Shown here: one piece after another, positions 1-10,237 of the stretch | Layout of the letters: each line of letters starts with the position of its first letter | Numbering within the stretch: the first letter of the stretch is position 1 | Assembly: GCA_029706075.1 (NCBI GenBank) | Contig: JAINUG010000026.1 | Location: forward strand, 6,342,674 to 6,406,673 | Source of the DNA: Aldrovandia affinis | Lineage: Eukaryota; Chordata; Actinopteri; Notacanthiformes; Halosauridae | Reading direction: 5' to 3' | Length of the DNA stretch: 64,000 nt | The notes under the pieces: model-generated | Database searches by the model: none | The model's input: only the letters and a program-made list of their open reading frames with translations | Told to the model about the DNA's origin: nothing | Program-made: the position numbers and the translations under genes

Positions 1-500
1 CGGAGGGGTCTGGGAGGTGTGTAGGGGAGTGATGAGTGACTGGAGGTATGGGGGAGCAGTACCTCTGGCCGCTTGAAAAGCAAGCACCAGTGACTTGAAT
101 CTGATGCGTGCTGCGATGGGGAGCCAGTGCAGAGAGGAGAGTAGAGGGGTGACGTGGGTGAACTTCCCGGCTGGTTGAACACCAGACTCCGGCGGCAGCG
201 TTCTGGACTGGTTGCAGTGGCTTGATGGCGCAGGCCGGAATTGCAGTAGTCCAGACGTGAGATCACCAGGGCCTGGACCAGGAGTTGAGTGGCCTCTTGG
301 GTGAGGAACGGTCGGATCCTCCGGATGTTGTGGAGGGAGAATCGGCAGGTCCGAGTGATCGCTGCAATATGGCTCGAGAAGCACAGCTGGTTGTCCAGGG
401 TTACCCCAAGACTCCTGGCAGACTGGGACGGAGACACTATGGAGCCTTCCACGGTGATTGAAGCATCAATCATCGGGGAGCCCTTCCTTCCAAGTTTCTC
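1..500 (-). mobile_element. L2-type LINE, C-terminal reverse-transcriptase end, broken
   Basis: Read on the minus strand this encodes the part of a non-LTR retrotransposon protein that follows the reverse-transcriptase active site. A stretch equivalent to SLGVTLDNQLCFSSHI is followed by LISRLDYCNS-type residues, then in a shifted frame by an HWLPI-type motif. These are typical of the L2 (Maui-like) clade of fish LINEs. At least one frameshift sits near position 250-270, so the piece is not functional. It runs off the left edge of the window. A second member of the same broad group lies at 4623-7010. The clade call rests on motif likeness only. Confidence 0.6.
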
Positions 501-618
501 TTAACAAATCCAGAATACCCCTGGGACGTCGCCCATATAATAATTAAAATGGGGAAAACCCGGTGGAGGCTTGGGGAACCTCTCTGACGGCAAACATCAG
601 TGGATTAATTAGTTTGTC

Positions 619-1164
619 TCAATTCTTCAAATCGGTTTGAAAGAACTTCCGCATCATGGATTTCAACGTCTGATTGAACCGCTCTACCAGCCCGTCAGTT
701 TGTGGGTGGTATACGCTAGTTCTAATCGACTTGATGTCCAATAATGCGTACAGTTCCTTTAGTGTTTGTGACATAAATGAAGTGCCTTGATCAGTGAGAA
801 TCTCCTTTGGAATTCCCACCCGGGAGAAAAAGTGGAACAACTCCTCCGCAATAGTCTTTGCAGATATATTGCGGAGGGGTACAGCCTCAGGGTATCGCGT
901 TGCATAATCTACGATAACTAATACAAAGCGGTACCCTTTGGCACTCCGATCAAATGGTCCGACAAGGTCCATTCCAATTCTTTCGAACGGGACCTCTATT
1001 AACGGCAAGGGTTGCAATGGAGCTTTTGGGATTGCCGCTGGGTTTACTTTTTGGCATTCGGGGCACGCCGTACACCACCGATGGACGTTATCTTGAATGC
1101 CCGGCCAATAAAATCGAGCCAGTATCCGGAATAGTGTTTTATCCTGTCCTAAATGACCCGCCAT
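619..1164 (-). pseudogene. Ty3/gypsy integrase fragment
   Basis: This 181-residue open frame encodes a retrotransposon integrase, which inserts element cDNA into the genome. It begins inside the zinc-binding region (AGHLG, then CTACPECQ as the C-x2-C pair). The catalytic core follows, with the first Asp in GMDLVGP, the second in TDQGTSFM and the Glu in DGLVERFNQ, so the D-D-E triad is present. The frame ends soon after the core. No gag, protease or reverse transcriptase of the same element is adjacent, so this is an isolated piece. It is a different family from the Gmr1-type elements at 24.5 and 43.6 kb, which it does not resemble closely in sequence. Confidence 0.8.
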
Positions 1165-2126
1165 GGGATTGCTATGAGCCTTCTTTCACTTTCTTTCTTT
1201 TTCTTTCTCCTCGGTCTCCCACGCCTTTTTATTCCTTGTTCCAGCCACCTACTGAAGAGAGCAGAGCAGTTTTAAAGCACACCAATGTGATTAGTAAACA
1301 CCAGACCGGTGCGTGCGTTGGCTGCTCTGCCAGTAGGCGTGACCGCTAATCGCCCTGATCCGCTGCCGAGACTGACGCCTTCCACAATACTGCATATGCT
1401 ATCAAGGCAAAAAACTTCACCTGTACATTTTGGAAGAAGACTACACATTCTTCTGCACTGGCCCTTTATCAATTCCCAACAAGAAATCACACACTCCCGC
1501 CAGGCATTTACAGTATGGACTCTTTCTTTGAAGGTCAGACTGAAAGCACTTGAGAAAGTAAAATTGCAGCATGCTTGAAATTTCCCTCTCTTGCTGCCGT
1601 GCTTTGGTGGACTTCTTCAGATTGTGGCCGACAGTTTCCGACAGTTGAAAACCATTGAGTCAATACACTTAATTAAAAGATAAAATGCTAGCAATATTTC
1701 AAGAGGGCCAGCTATTTTTCTTTCTTCCACTTTATTTAAGCTTGTTCCTTAAAATAAATAGTGAGAGCCCTCACCTTGCAATACTTAGTAATAGTAATAC
1801 TTAATAGTGGAATCTAAATATAATCAGCCATGCTAGTATATGCTGGTGATTCTCCTTTTGAACATGCTTTGTAACATACTAAATCAAATATGAAGTTTGT
1901 TACGACTGGCCAAAATTTGACCCCTGAAAGACTGTTAAACGGCAGGTGCTTGTTTGCCAATTGAAGCCATGCTGGGAACGCGTGAACGGCCTTTGGAGCA
2001 GTAGAACTTTCTGGGGGCAGGTTTGGCACTCTCGCAGGGTGTGAGACTGCGAGACTGTGAACTGTTGCCTGGAAGGTTGTTTCAAAGGCCATAATTGGTA
2101 ATCATTAATCAGTTAATTGGAATGGG
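1165..2126. other. no gene seen; CT-rich start and a dispersed repeat
   Basis: Positions 1180-1225 are a CT-rich low-complexity run. The remainder shows no convincing coding region except the repeat at 1985-2094, listed separately. Open frames here are short and unlike any family I recognise. Confidence 0.5.
1985..2094 (-). repeat. dispersed repeat, inverted partner of 7009-7110
   Basis: The reverse complement closely matches 7009-7110, sharing ATTATGGCCTTTG, CTCACACCCTG and GAGAGTGCCAAACCTGCCCC with scattered differences. The two copies are in opposite orientation about 5 kb apart. One sits just before the LTR-like sequence at 2127 and the other abuts the 5' break of the L2 LINE at about 7010. 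The family is unknown to me. Confidence 0.65.
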
Positions 2127-2396
2127 TGTCAAGTGAGGAATTCACTTGACTGATTGTGTTTGTCTGTGAGAATGTGAGTGGGTGTGGTGGATGTGAATTG
2201 TTTACTGTTGAGTGATTGTGTGTGTGAATGATATACAGGTGATTGCCTCACGAGTCCCGCCAGGCAGAAAGTAAGCCTATTTAAGAGCAGGTGGGGCGAG
2301 TGGGGAATCAGATTTTGTGTGTGTTCCTCGCAAGGCGATTTCCATGTTGGAGGACGCGGAGTCTGTGTGCGTTTGTCTGAGTGACTGAGTAGAGTG

Positions 2397-3070
2397 TAGG
2401 GATGGCAAGCTTGAAACTTTTAAAACAATTGTTTCGAAACAAAAAATAGTTTTGCATCTAAAAAAGCTTCCCGTACATCACAATATATAAGACGAAAGAC
2501 AGAGCAATCCATATAACAACGCATCTATACATATATTGCACAAATCCATAACAAGGTTGCTCTTGTGGTTGTCCTTAACTCATTTACCGTTGACTCCCTT
2601 GCTGGTTCAATATCTTAAGTGAATAGGGTACAAAGGCGTTTTTAAATGTGAAAGGGGGTATACAAATTTATATTCTCTAGTGGTTCTGTGTGGCTCAATA
2701 GGTAGAGCATGTCACTGACAACACTTAGGTTGTGGGTTTGATTCCCATTGGGACCACATATACTGAAAAATGTATGCATTCACTACTGTGAATTGCTTTG
2801 GATAACAGCGTCTGCTAAATGGCGTATATTATTATTCAGAAACAATATATTTTTTAAAGATTTTTATTTGGTCTCTTGATGCCTCTAGCCTTCATAATCT
2901 AGGATATATCGGTCTATTTGATCTAACTCACTAATATATCTCTCACAATTTCGAATTAATTATCAAATACTCTCATATCTGCGTAATCTTCGCAATACAT
3001 TGTATCGAATCTGCAAGTGCTGAAACGATCTAGACAGTTTCGAGCTTCGGTGTCGAAATTGCCATCCCTA
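2397..3070. mobile_element. non-autonomous hAT-type DNA transposon
   Basis: The 674-bp insertion begins TAGGGATGGCAA and ends with the exact complement TTGCCATCCCTA. It is flanked by 8-bp sequences GTAGAGTG (2389-2396) and GTAGAACG (3071-3078), a target duplication with two differences. The undamaged partner at 3568-4607 has GTAGAGTGCTTC at the matching place, which confirms the insertion point. Eight-base duplications and short inverted ends are hallmarks of the hAT superfamily. No transposase frame is present. A SINE lies inside it. Confidence 0.8.
2686..2830 (+). mobile_element. tRNA-derived SINE nested in the hAT-type element
   Basis: An A-box-like stretch GTGGCTCAATAGGTAGAGC (about 2698) and a B-box-like GGTTTGATTCCC (about 2733) give the internal RNA polymerase III promoter layout. 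They are followed by the tail GCTTTGGATAACAGCGTCTG, a 3' module shared by many fish SINEs and their partner LINEs. The element ends in ATT repeats. It is not a functional tRNA gene. Confidence 0.8.
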
Positions 3071-3567
3071 GTAGAACGCTTCCTGTTTGTATGGGAAAGC
3101 AAGAGAGAGAGAGTGAGGGCGCACTGAAATAGTGTCTGTACCTCTCTCTGTGTGATTGTGAAGAGAGAGGGAGGGCTCACATGGAAGAGTGGGGAGTCTC
3201 TCTCTCTCTGTGTGCTGGCGGATGAGAACTCGCACTAAATCATCGAAATAAAGATTAGATCCGGAGACAGGCAAACCCCACTCCTCTGCCACTCCTTACT
3301 ATCTGCTGCATTGGTCACATCTGGGGATTTGTCACGTGGCATATGACAAGTTTATTTATTATATTGAATCTGGGAACAAAATGATACTTTGCAATGATCT
3401 GTGCATGAAAACAAGCAAAACTGTAATGCAGTGCATGAAGGAAGATGGTTGATTATGAATTATTAAGCTGGGAAATTCTGAACAATTATTAACAGTAAAT
3501 TAATATAAAATGTATTTTGTATATACAGTATATATATTACACGTTATCTCTGTTATGAAAAGGGAGG

Positions 3568-4607
3568 TGTCACACACCACGTGACAAACACTGGATGGGA
3601 ACAGAGCAGTCTGGAGACGGAGTGGAGTTTGTCGGTCTACGGACCGGATTTTTATTTCTTTTTTATTGTCTCTCCCCCCAGACATGGGGAAGAGACAGTG
3701 GGAGTAGCAGGTTAACATATAACAAAGACAAACACAAACACAAAATCTTCACCCTACTTGCCGCGAAGCTTTCGGGTAAAAACAATGAACTAAAATAACA
3801 AACTAAAATAATCATAACTTACGGGACACCGCGCCTGGAACCTCCCAGGCACACACATATCCAGTGACCTTTCAAGTGCTTCCCACCCCTGCATACTGAG
3901 ACACTGACTTTGCAGTCCGAGTTCTTCAACCATGCACACAGAGACACTGGAACTTTGCAGTTCGAGTTCTCTTTTCAACCCATTCATACAGAGACACTCG
4001 CCACTCCCCACAGTGAGAGTTTTCTGGCAACCAGCCCTGAGACACTCTCCACTCTTCCAGTGAGAGTTCTTGGGCTGTTGCCCAGAAACACTCCACTGCC
4101 CGAGTTCTCTTTCAATCACACAAATAAAACCGAGGGCGAGAGGCGGACCCTCTTTCAGGGAGCCCTCTCGCTCTCTATCACGTTCACACCGAGGGAGAGA
4201 GGCGGACACTCTTAGTGCGCCCCCTCTCCCTCTTTCCCACACACACAAGAAGCACTCTACTCAGTCACTTTCGACAAATGCACACAAAACTCCACAAACA
4301 TCAAACATCACACATCCAACATCCAACAACAATCCACAACACAACACAACACAACATACGTGCACGCGCACGCGCACACCCATCAAAACAAAGACAAAAG
4401 ACTCACTCAACACTCACACATAATGACATGACAAGACTAACTGATTCCCCACTCGCCCCACCTGCTCTTAAATAGGCTTACTTTCTGCCTGGCTCAGGTG
4501 GGACTCGTGAGGCAATCACCCAATCACAATCATTCAACACTAAACTCACATTCTCACACAGACACCCAATCAGCCAATTGACTTCCATATCAATTGACTG
4601 ATTGACA
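3568..4607 (-). mobile_element. LTR-like sequence, minus copy
   Basis: On the minus strand it starts TGTCA (4607-4603), has a TATTTAAG box (complement of 4467-4474), a CAATAAAA polyadenylation-type signal (complement of 3661-3668) and ends TGACA (3572-3568). It is about 1040 bases, related to 2127-3348 but longer. Several internal units with AGAACTC and GTGTCTC words recur between 3890 and 4100, suggesting local expansion. The promoter-then-poly(A) order supports an LTR. Neither an internal region nor a target duplication is visible, and the two copies face each other across a 219-base spacer. Confidence 0.5.
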
Positions 4608-4991
4608 CCAATTAAATAATCATTATTAATAATAATAATAAACGTTATTTATATAGCACCTTTCATACAAAATTGCAGCCCAAAGTGCTTTACAGCAGAG
4701 AAATGACATGTACAGAGATCTTCACATAAAATACAGTAAAATAGACATAAAATAAACATAAAATATAAATAAAATAAAATAAAATGAATATAAAAACAAT
4801 GAAGATAAAACCCACATGATAATAACAATAAAAGTAGATAAATTAAGATAGAAATAGGGTACATTAAATGCATAATTAGCAAAAGGCTAAAGTGAAGAGA
4901 TACGTTTTTAGCTTACTTTTGAAAATATTTAGCGAGCTAGCTCCCCTAATATCTATAGGTAAGGTGTTCCATAGCTTTGGGCCGTAATTGA

Positions 4992-6127
4992 CCCTTCGCT
5001 AAACCACGCCCCAAAATGCAAACTGGCCAATCACAGCGCCGTGTTTTACATACTCCGACAGAGAGTCCGACAGTCTTTTGCTGCCTTCCATTGACTTTCA
5101 CGCAAAAATTAGAATTTTTCTTCATTTTCGAGCTGGTTTTGCGGATTTTTAGCAAATTATGGTTAAACGTTGTGCCTGGGGCACGTGTAACAGTGACACT
5201 CATTACCCAGAGGGGTTTGAAGGAGATTTAAGTTTTTTTCCCTTTACAAAACCTAAATCAAATCCTGAAAAGTGTATAAGTGTGACTGTGGATAAAGCTA
5301 TGTGGACGTCCTCATGCCCAGTTGAACACCTCCAAGATCAACAAGCACAGCTTTGTCTGCTCCAAGGTAAGTAATTACTCTTATCAACCGTAAAATAATG
5401 TTATGCTGTTGTTATCAGATGTTAGCTGGTTAACCTAAATTATCGTAAGGTTCGTAGCTATCCGTGACGCTAGCAAGCTTAGCCAGCGAAGCTACGGTCT
5501 GGATATACAGCTCCGGGTTGCAACGTTGGTAAAGTTAGACTAAATGTTAGCTTTGTTATTCGTGATCCAGCCAGCTTGCTAACGTTAAGATGTTACTATC
5601 ATTACTATTTCAGCACTTTGTCAATGGGCAGAAACCTGTGGAGCTAACCAGAGTAATGTCGTTTACAGCACAGGCTACTAATGTTACGTTAGTTAGCTAA
5701 TGCTAGCTAACTTACTACTGAATGTAACGTTATATAGGCCTACTGCTTTTGCTTTTTAATGATTGTAATAGTGAATAAAGTGAATAAAGACCTACCCAGC
5801 TTTACAGGAACAGTGTTGCTCCTTAATGTCGTTGTCCTCTGTCTGAATCGCCAGGTGATTCACTTTTACTTTGTGATCTGTAGGCTATCCCTTCTATCCT
5901 AATTTTTTTTGCGTAATTTTTTTGCAGAGTAATTGTGATATCCTGGATATAACCTTCGAAAGCATACTGTAGGCTCTTCTGTCTGGTTCTATCGGAAATC
6001 TCTTTGTCTATTTTCCAAAAATTGGATCAAATTTCTCCAGGGAGAGCAGTTAGCGACAGCCATGCTGGCTCCGAAAGCTTGACGTACTTAGCAACAATAA
6101 CTAAGGGGGGCGTGGTTTAGCGAAGGG
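4992..6127 (+). mobile_element. P-superfamily-like (THAP) DNA transposon remnant
   Basis: A 1.1-kb insertion in the L2 LINE has perfect 21-bp terminal inverted repeats at 4992-5012 and 6107-6127, beginning CCCTTCGCTAAACC. A 7-bp duplication AATTGAC lies at 4986-4992 and 6130-6136; the exact element end is ambiguous by a base or two. The left third carries a THAP-domain exon. THAP domains are the DNA-binding part of P-element transposases, which makes P superfamily the best guess. The rest has no transposase core, so it would depend on a partner to move. Confidence 0.65.
5159..5366 (+). pseudogene. THAP zinc-finger exon, frameshifted, with splice donor
   Basis: Translation from the ATG begins MVKRCAWGTC, giving the first Cys pair (C5, C10) of a C2CH THAP finger, followed by a FFPFTKPKSNPEKC stretch. 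The frame is then lost around 5280-5290. Shifting frame restores WIKLCGRPHAQL and ends HSFVCSK, exactly where an AAG/GTAAGT splice donor occurs (5366/5367). In THAP proteins the final His follows directly after CSK, so it would come from a missing next exon. This is a transposase DNA-binding exon, disabled by a small insertion. Confidence 0.75.
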
Positions 6128-6202
6128 TCAATTGACAAAGGCTGCATCCCCGATCTTTCTTTGACTGTTGCTGGGAACTTTCAATAAACCAGCTGCAGAT
6201 GA

Positions 6203-7010
6203 TCATAGTGCTCTTGAGGGCACGTAGTTGACAAGAGAGTTTGCAATATAGCTTGGTCCTGTTCCATTTAGGGCTTTGTATATAAGGAGCAAGACCTTAA
6301 ACTCAATTCTAGATGTTACCGGAAGCCAGTGCAGGGTAACTAACACTGGACTAATGTGCTCTCTTCTCTTGGTTCTAGTTAGTAGCCGAGCTGCAGAGTT
6401 TTGAATGAGCTGAAGTCTCTCCATGGTTTTTTTCGGGAGGCCAGTAAAAAGTGCATTACAGTAATCGAGTCGGCTTGAAATAACGGCATGGATACGTTTT
6501 TCGGCGTCCTTTTGATTTATAAATGGTCGTACTTTAGCTATGTTTCTAAGGTGGAAAAATTATGTTTTTGTCACCTTGTTAATGTGGGACTTGAAGCTTA
6601 GATCTGAATCTATGATAACACTGAGACTTGTAACCTCAGGTTTAATCCAAGGAGTAAATTTCCCCAGATTATTCGACAGCATTTCTCTTTTTGTTTTAGG
6701 GCCGACTAGTAGGATTTCAGTTTTGCTCTCGTTTAATTTTAAGAAATTGTTGCTCATCCATTTGCTTATTGCTATAAGACAGGTAGTAATGGAGTTTATA
6801 GCTGCAGCATAATTTGGTTAAGCAGAGATGTACAGTTGTGTGTCATCCGCATAGCTATGGAAGCATACATTGTGCTCTCTAATGATGTCACCAAGTGGCA
6901 GCATATATAGCAAAAATAGTAATGGACCGAGGCAGCTCCCTTGTGGAACCCCAAAACATGTGTGATGTTTCTCAGACACATGATCTCCAAGCCTGACGTA
7001 ATTAAACCAA
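6203..7010 (-). pseudogene. LINE reverse transcriptase, palm to C-terminus, frameshifted
   Basis: Reading leftward from 7010, the segment encodes [20 protein letters not shown] and then YADDTQLY, the metal-binding YADD motif of reverse transcriptase. Next come LKLNESKTEILLVGP and, in another frame, ERLQLIQNSAARLL plus LHWLPV. This order is diagnostic for L2/CR1-group LINEs. Frame changes near 6815 and 6530 break it. The fingers region upstream of GVPQG is mostly absent because the copy is 5'-truncated, the usual outcome of target-primed reverse transcription. Confidence 0.85.
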
Positions 7011-7110
7011 TTATGGCCTTTGGAGCAACCCTCCGGGCGACAGTTCACTCTCACACCCTGTGAGAGTGCCAAACCTGCCCCCGGAAAGTCTCCCTACTCC
7101 AAAGGCCTCC
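7009..7110 (+). repeat. dispersed repeat, inverted partner of 1985-2094
   Basis: It matches the complement of 1985-2094, including CTCACACCCTG and GAGTGCCAAACCTGCCCCC. It directly abuts the 5' break of the LINE, so it may mark the LINE's insertion target or a later rearrangement. Confidence 0.65.
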
Positions 7111-7620
7111 ACCACATGTAACATAGGCAACCATGCCACTCCCATGTCGACGTCCTCCACAGGAGGGAAAAATCTTCAAATAACTTGGAGAAAATTGTGC
7201 ATTAATGCTTTCAATGATAAATGAGGTTCAATAAATCCTAATGCAAAATTGTCAACTGATAATGTAAGACTGGTTCTTAAAATAAAGAATGTGTCATTGT
7301 ATTTTGCACAGCAGAGAGAAAGGTACAGGGGAAAAAGTATGCAAATTAACGTTGTTACTTACCATCACTAATTACTGCAGATGTGCCAATTAATCCAGGA
7401 ACATATAACTATTATATTATATGAAACATTCTGGCATGTTATGGTATCTTGTAATTGCCATCTACTTCATTAGTTTCATTAAGCAACACAATGGGAACAA
7501 AAAGACATGTGGCCAGCATAATCTACCAACAAGGTCTGATGGGAGGCATAAATATGCAATCGAATGTGACATGCATAACTATGAAAGCCAAAATGCTATT
7601 TGGCATAAAATGTAGCTGGC
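7111..7620. other. no gene seen
   Basis: This AT-rich sequence shows no coding motif, no inverted ends and no repeat partner I could find in the window. Confidence 0.4.
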
Positions 7621-8483
7621 AGGCTCTGCTGCCCCGCCCCTATCGCTCTTTCGGCCTCTTTCCTGGCTCCCGCTGCTCTGTTAGTGACTTATTATTTTAC
7701 TTTCCCTTTGACCAGCATCCAGCGTCAACTATCCAACCATCCTACACCAACCCTTTACCTGACACGGCTGTTTCCCTGTCTGTTAATCCTGACCATACTG
7801 TTCCCCCTGTTTCTGATGGGTTTTCCATCAAGTGTCTGGCCCTGGTCTGCTACCCTCAATTTCCTTTCCTTCTCCTACCCTTATTCCTGGCATCCTACCC
7901 AGAGCTGGCATGCGCCACCCTGCTACCACGCAGTCGGCTGCAACGCCCCCTACAGCCCTTTTCATTGCCACATCCTTACCATATTCATTTGACCAGCATC
8001 AAGGCAGGCTTGATGCAGCCCACTCCCGTGCTACTGGCGCTGTGCTCCCTTCCCCGGTTTGCTGCAGTGTTCGACCTGCCCCCGTGTCTGCTTCTCTGTG
8101 GGCCCAGATCCAACAAGGTGCCAACGTTAATTCCCCCCCCCCCTGGCATCAAAGTTTGTACCCATGAATGTGATAATGTGTACTGTTTTGCTCAAAGCCC
8201 TTCCTCGTCTACAGTCCTTATGCTTCCTGAGTTCTGCATTGCTTTTAGTCTTTACACCAAAGTAATTTGCTGTTTATTCGCACCACTGCAAGGAATTAGG
8301 TGATTATTTAAACCTAATGGCAGATCTAGCTGTTTTATTCAGGGTTCGCACTTTTATACATATCACAAACTATTTTAAGCCAAATGTGCAGCTCATGTTC
8401 GTCAATAGAACTAATGTTGTTACTGGGGTGCTTTAGATAGCTTTAGTTGGCCTGCATAATCAACTTTCAGTTTTAGAGCTACT

Positions 8484-8792
8484 ATGTGCAATGTGTGCAG
8501 TTCTATCAAACACACCACCCATTTGTGTTCCATGGTTTCCTCTGTCTTGCCCTTCCCTACGACTTATAACCTGTCACTGCACCCGGTGTCTGAAAAACGT
8601 GCTATAAGACATTATGACCAGTGTGGTCAACCTATGGTATTGAATGGGGGAAATGAAGTGTGCAATAACTTTAATTTAAATGTCTGCACGTTTAAGGGTT
8701 GTATATTCCTCCACATATGCAATTACTGCGGCAGCATGGACTCCTGCCTGGGGTTTCCCTCCAAAAGTCGCCTACCCACTCCCACCTCATAA
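8484..8792 (+). pseudogene. DIRS-like gag, CCCH zinc-finger region
   Basis: The 102-residue frame ends in a cysteine-rich block: GNEVCNNFNLNVC, then TFKGC, then IFLHICNYCGS. This is a C-x7-C-x4-C-x3-H finger followed by a C-x2-C pair, the pattern seen in DIRS-type gag proteins, where it probably binds element RNA. Upstream residues are not conserved enough to place. An alternative is an unrelated CCCH protein, but the reverse-transcriptase motif 250 bases downstream argues for the retroelement. Confidence 0.6.
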
Positions 8793-8989
8793 CTAAAACA
8801 GTATCTATCCACCCCCTATCAACACTGCTGCACTGAAACATGAACTATGTAACCGTCCTGACCCTGTTTTTGTATCCTATCTCACAACTGGTCTTTGTAA
8901 TGGTTTCTCCCCCAGTTTGACTACACCCTGTCAAATCCATAATTTGCAATAACCTTAATTCTGTCATCGATTAACCTGAAGCTGTTGAC

Positions 8990-9290
8990 AACCTGCTAGT
9001 AAAGGAGGTTGAATCCAGGTTCATGTTCGCACCCTTCAATTACCCACCATTTCCTACGTTCCGAATGAACCCCATTGGATTCACTACTCATACATTTTAT
9101 GGTAAATTGGTGGATTATTGTCAATTTATCAGCCCCCTGCGACAGTTCCCAGTACCAATATTGAAGATTTTTCCATGAATTACTCTATTGTCAATCATGC
9201 TATCAAACTAATTAAAATAGCCAGTCTTCCCAAAGGAGAAGCTGGATTGTATTTCAAGCCTGCTCTCAGGCTATATAGCATACTCCCTTA
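8990..9290 (+). pseudogene. DIRS-like reverse transcriptase, N-terminal part
   Basis: The translation contains KEVESRFMFAP and FNYPPFPTFRMNPIG, then in another frame EDFSMNYSIVNHAIKLIKIA. Both match the opening of DIRS-group reverse transcriptases, including the segment just before the first catalytic Asp. The catalytic KTDIxSAF region that should follow is replaced by unrelated residues, so the enzyme is destroyed. Confidence 0.6.
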
Positions 9291-9860
9291 TGGTCAATTG
9301 TTTGTCTCCTACCTCCTGTCATGGGCATTGTCTGCCCTGTCCCTATGTGACTCCGTGGAGCTGGATTCATTTTGCCGAGAGGAGTTCGACCTCTGACACC
9401 ACCTTCTTGAACATTGGAAAGGTGTATTTCTACAACGATTATGTGTTGCTGCATGGACCTGCAGCAGTTCACCGAAAATGCTTCCTTCATGGGTTTTACA
9501 AAGGGTGTTTGGTTTTCCGCCCCATGGCCCAAGCAGTTGTCCTTCCTCCCTCCATCTGTTGAATCTCATCTCACCACCTCGTCTTAATGGCCCGGTCGTT
9601 AAATGTCACCTCCTCGTCCTGATGGCTAGGCAGTCTTTGGGGGTCAACAACCCTGTCCTAATGGCCAGGTGTGATCCCACCTCCGGATTCCATGCCCGGG
9701 ATCAAATACATAAAATGTTCCTAATGCAATGTACAACATTAATAAAAACCACTTTACCTTTTAATATCCGTTGTATGAAAATGTATTCTACTGAATTTCT
9801 AATTAATGAAGAAGGCATTGCTATCAGCTATTTTCTATTCAAACATGAGGTATTCAAGTG

Positions 9861-10237
9861 ACCGCCTTTATCTGATAAAGACCAAATGGTCAAAATAGTT
9901 ACTACCTTTAAATGGGACTAATAATCCACTATTCGTTGTAATGAACACTGATTCGAAATAAAATACCATCACATAAGCACCTTATGAATTCTTTATTTTA
10001 ATGGAGGTTAAATGTAGGCTGAGTTACTTTTAAATCAGTGTGTTTGTATTTGTATTCATCCATTACATATGTGCTTAATAATCTGGCATAACTGGTGAAA
10101 ATGTGCAATTTCTCTAGGTATACCAACAGTATCTATCACTTCCTGTGGTTACTGACTCTTGTGGCTTTCGCATTATGGTGTACATCTCATTCGACTGGCA
10201 TTTGTGTTGTGTATTCCTTTGAGGAAGAAAATACATC
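9861..10237. other. no gene seen
   Basis: AT-rich sequence between the DIRS-like remnant and a LINE endonuclease fragment. Nothing assignable. Confidence 0.4.

Larger units (their letters stand above)
2127..3348 (+). mobile_element. LTR-like sequence, plus copy, interrupted
   Basis: The sequence starts TGTCA and ends TGACA and is related to the minus-strand copy at 3568-4607. Shared blocks are the promoter-like stretch with TATTTAAG (2278-2285), the block around GAGGCAATC/CTCACGAGTCCC, the purine-rich 3100-3200 region and the end GTCACGTGG. A hAT-type insertion occupies 2397-3070. Without it this copy is about 540 bases, roughly half its partner, so part of the interior is missing. No primer-binding site or target duplication is evident, so a solo LTR is an inference. 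Confidence 0.5.
4623..7010 (-). mobile_element. L2-type LINE 3' half, split by a THAP element
   Basis: This non-LTR retrotransposon fragment reads right to left. It is 5'-truncated at about 7010, passes through the reverse-transcriptase palm and C-terminal region, and ends in an untranslated tail with TATATAAATAACG and ATT repeats at about 4623. The insertion at 4992-6127 splits codons between DAAFVN (right side) and YGPKLWNTLP (left side), which proves continuity. Several frameshifts disable the protein. The tail matches the common fish LINE ending that precedes ATT repeats. Confidence 0.8.
7621..9860 (+). mobile_element. degraded DIRS-like tyrosine-recombinase retrotransposon, 5' half
   Basis: A proline-rich gag-like region (7621-8300) is followed by a gag zinc-finger region (8484-8792) and then the start of a reverse transcriptase (about 9000-9260). 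The order and motifs match DIRS-group elements, where gag carries a CCCH-type finger and the reverse transcriptase opens with a PPFP...NPIG signature. No reverse-transcriptase active site, methyltransferase or tyrosine recombinase is recognisable before similarity fades at about 9860. Many stops and frameshifts are present, so the copy is old. Confidence 0.6.

Noticed and set aside
2698-2770. A tRNA gene
   Set aside because: A- and B-box words are present, but there is no tRNA cloverleaf and a SINE tail follows.
3790-4475. Several overlapping frames of 85-150 codons
   Set aside because: They fall in the purine/pyrimidine-skewed repeats of the LTR-like sequence, which keep frames open without coding.
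2127-4607. One retroelement with two LTRs
   Set aside because: The two LTR-like copies are inverted, not direct, and only 219 bases apart with no internal region.
7455-8303. A 282-codon frame as a host gene
   Set aside because: It has no domain, is low-complexity Pro/Ser/Leu, and lies over the DIRS-like gag region in a decayed element.
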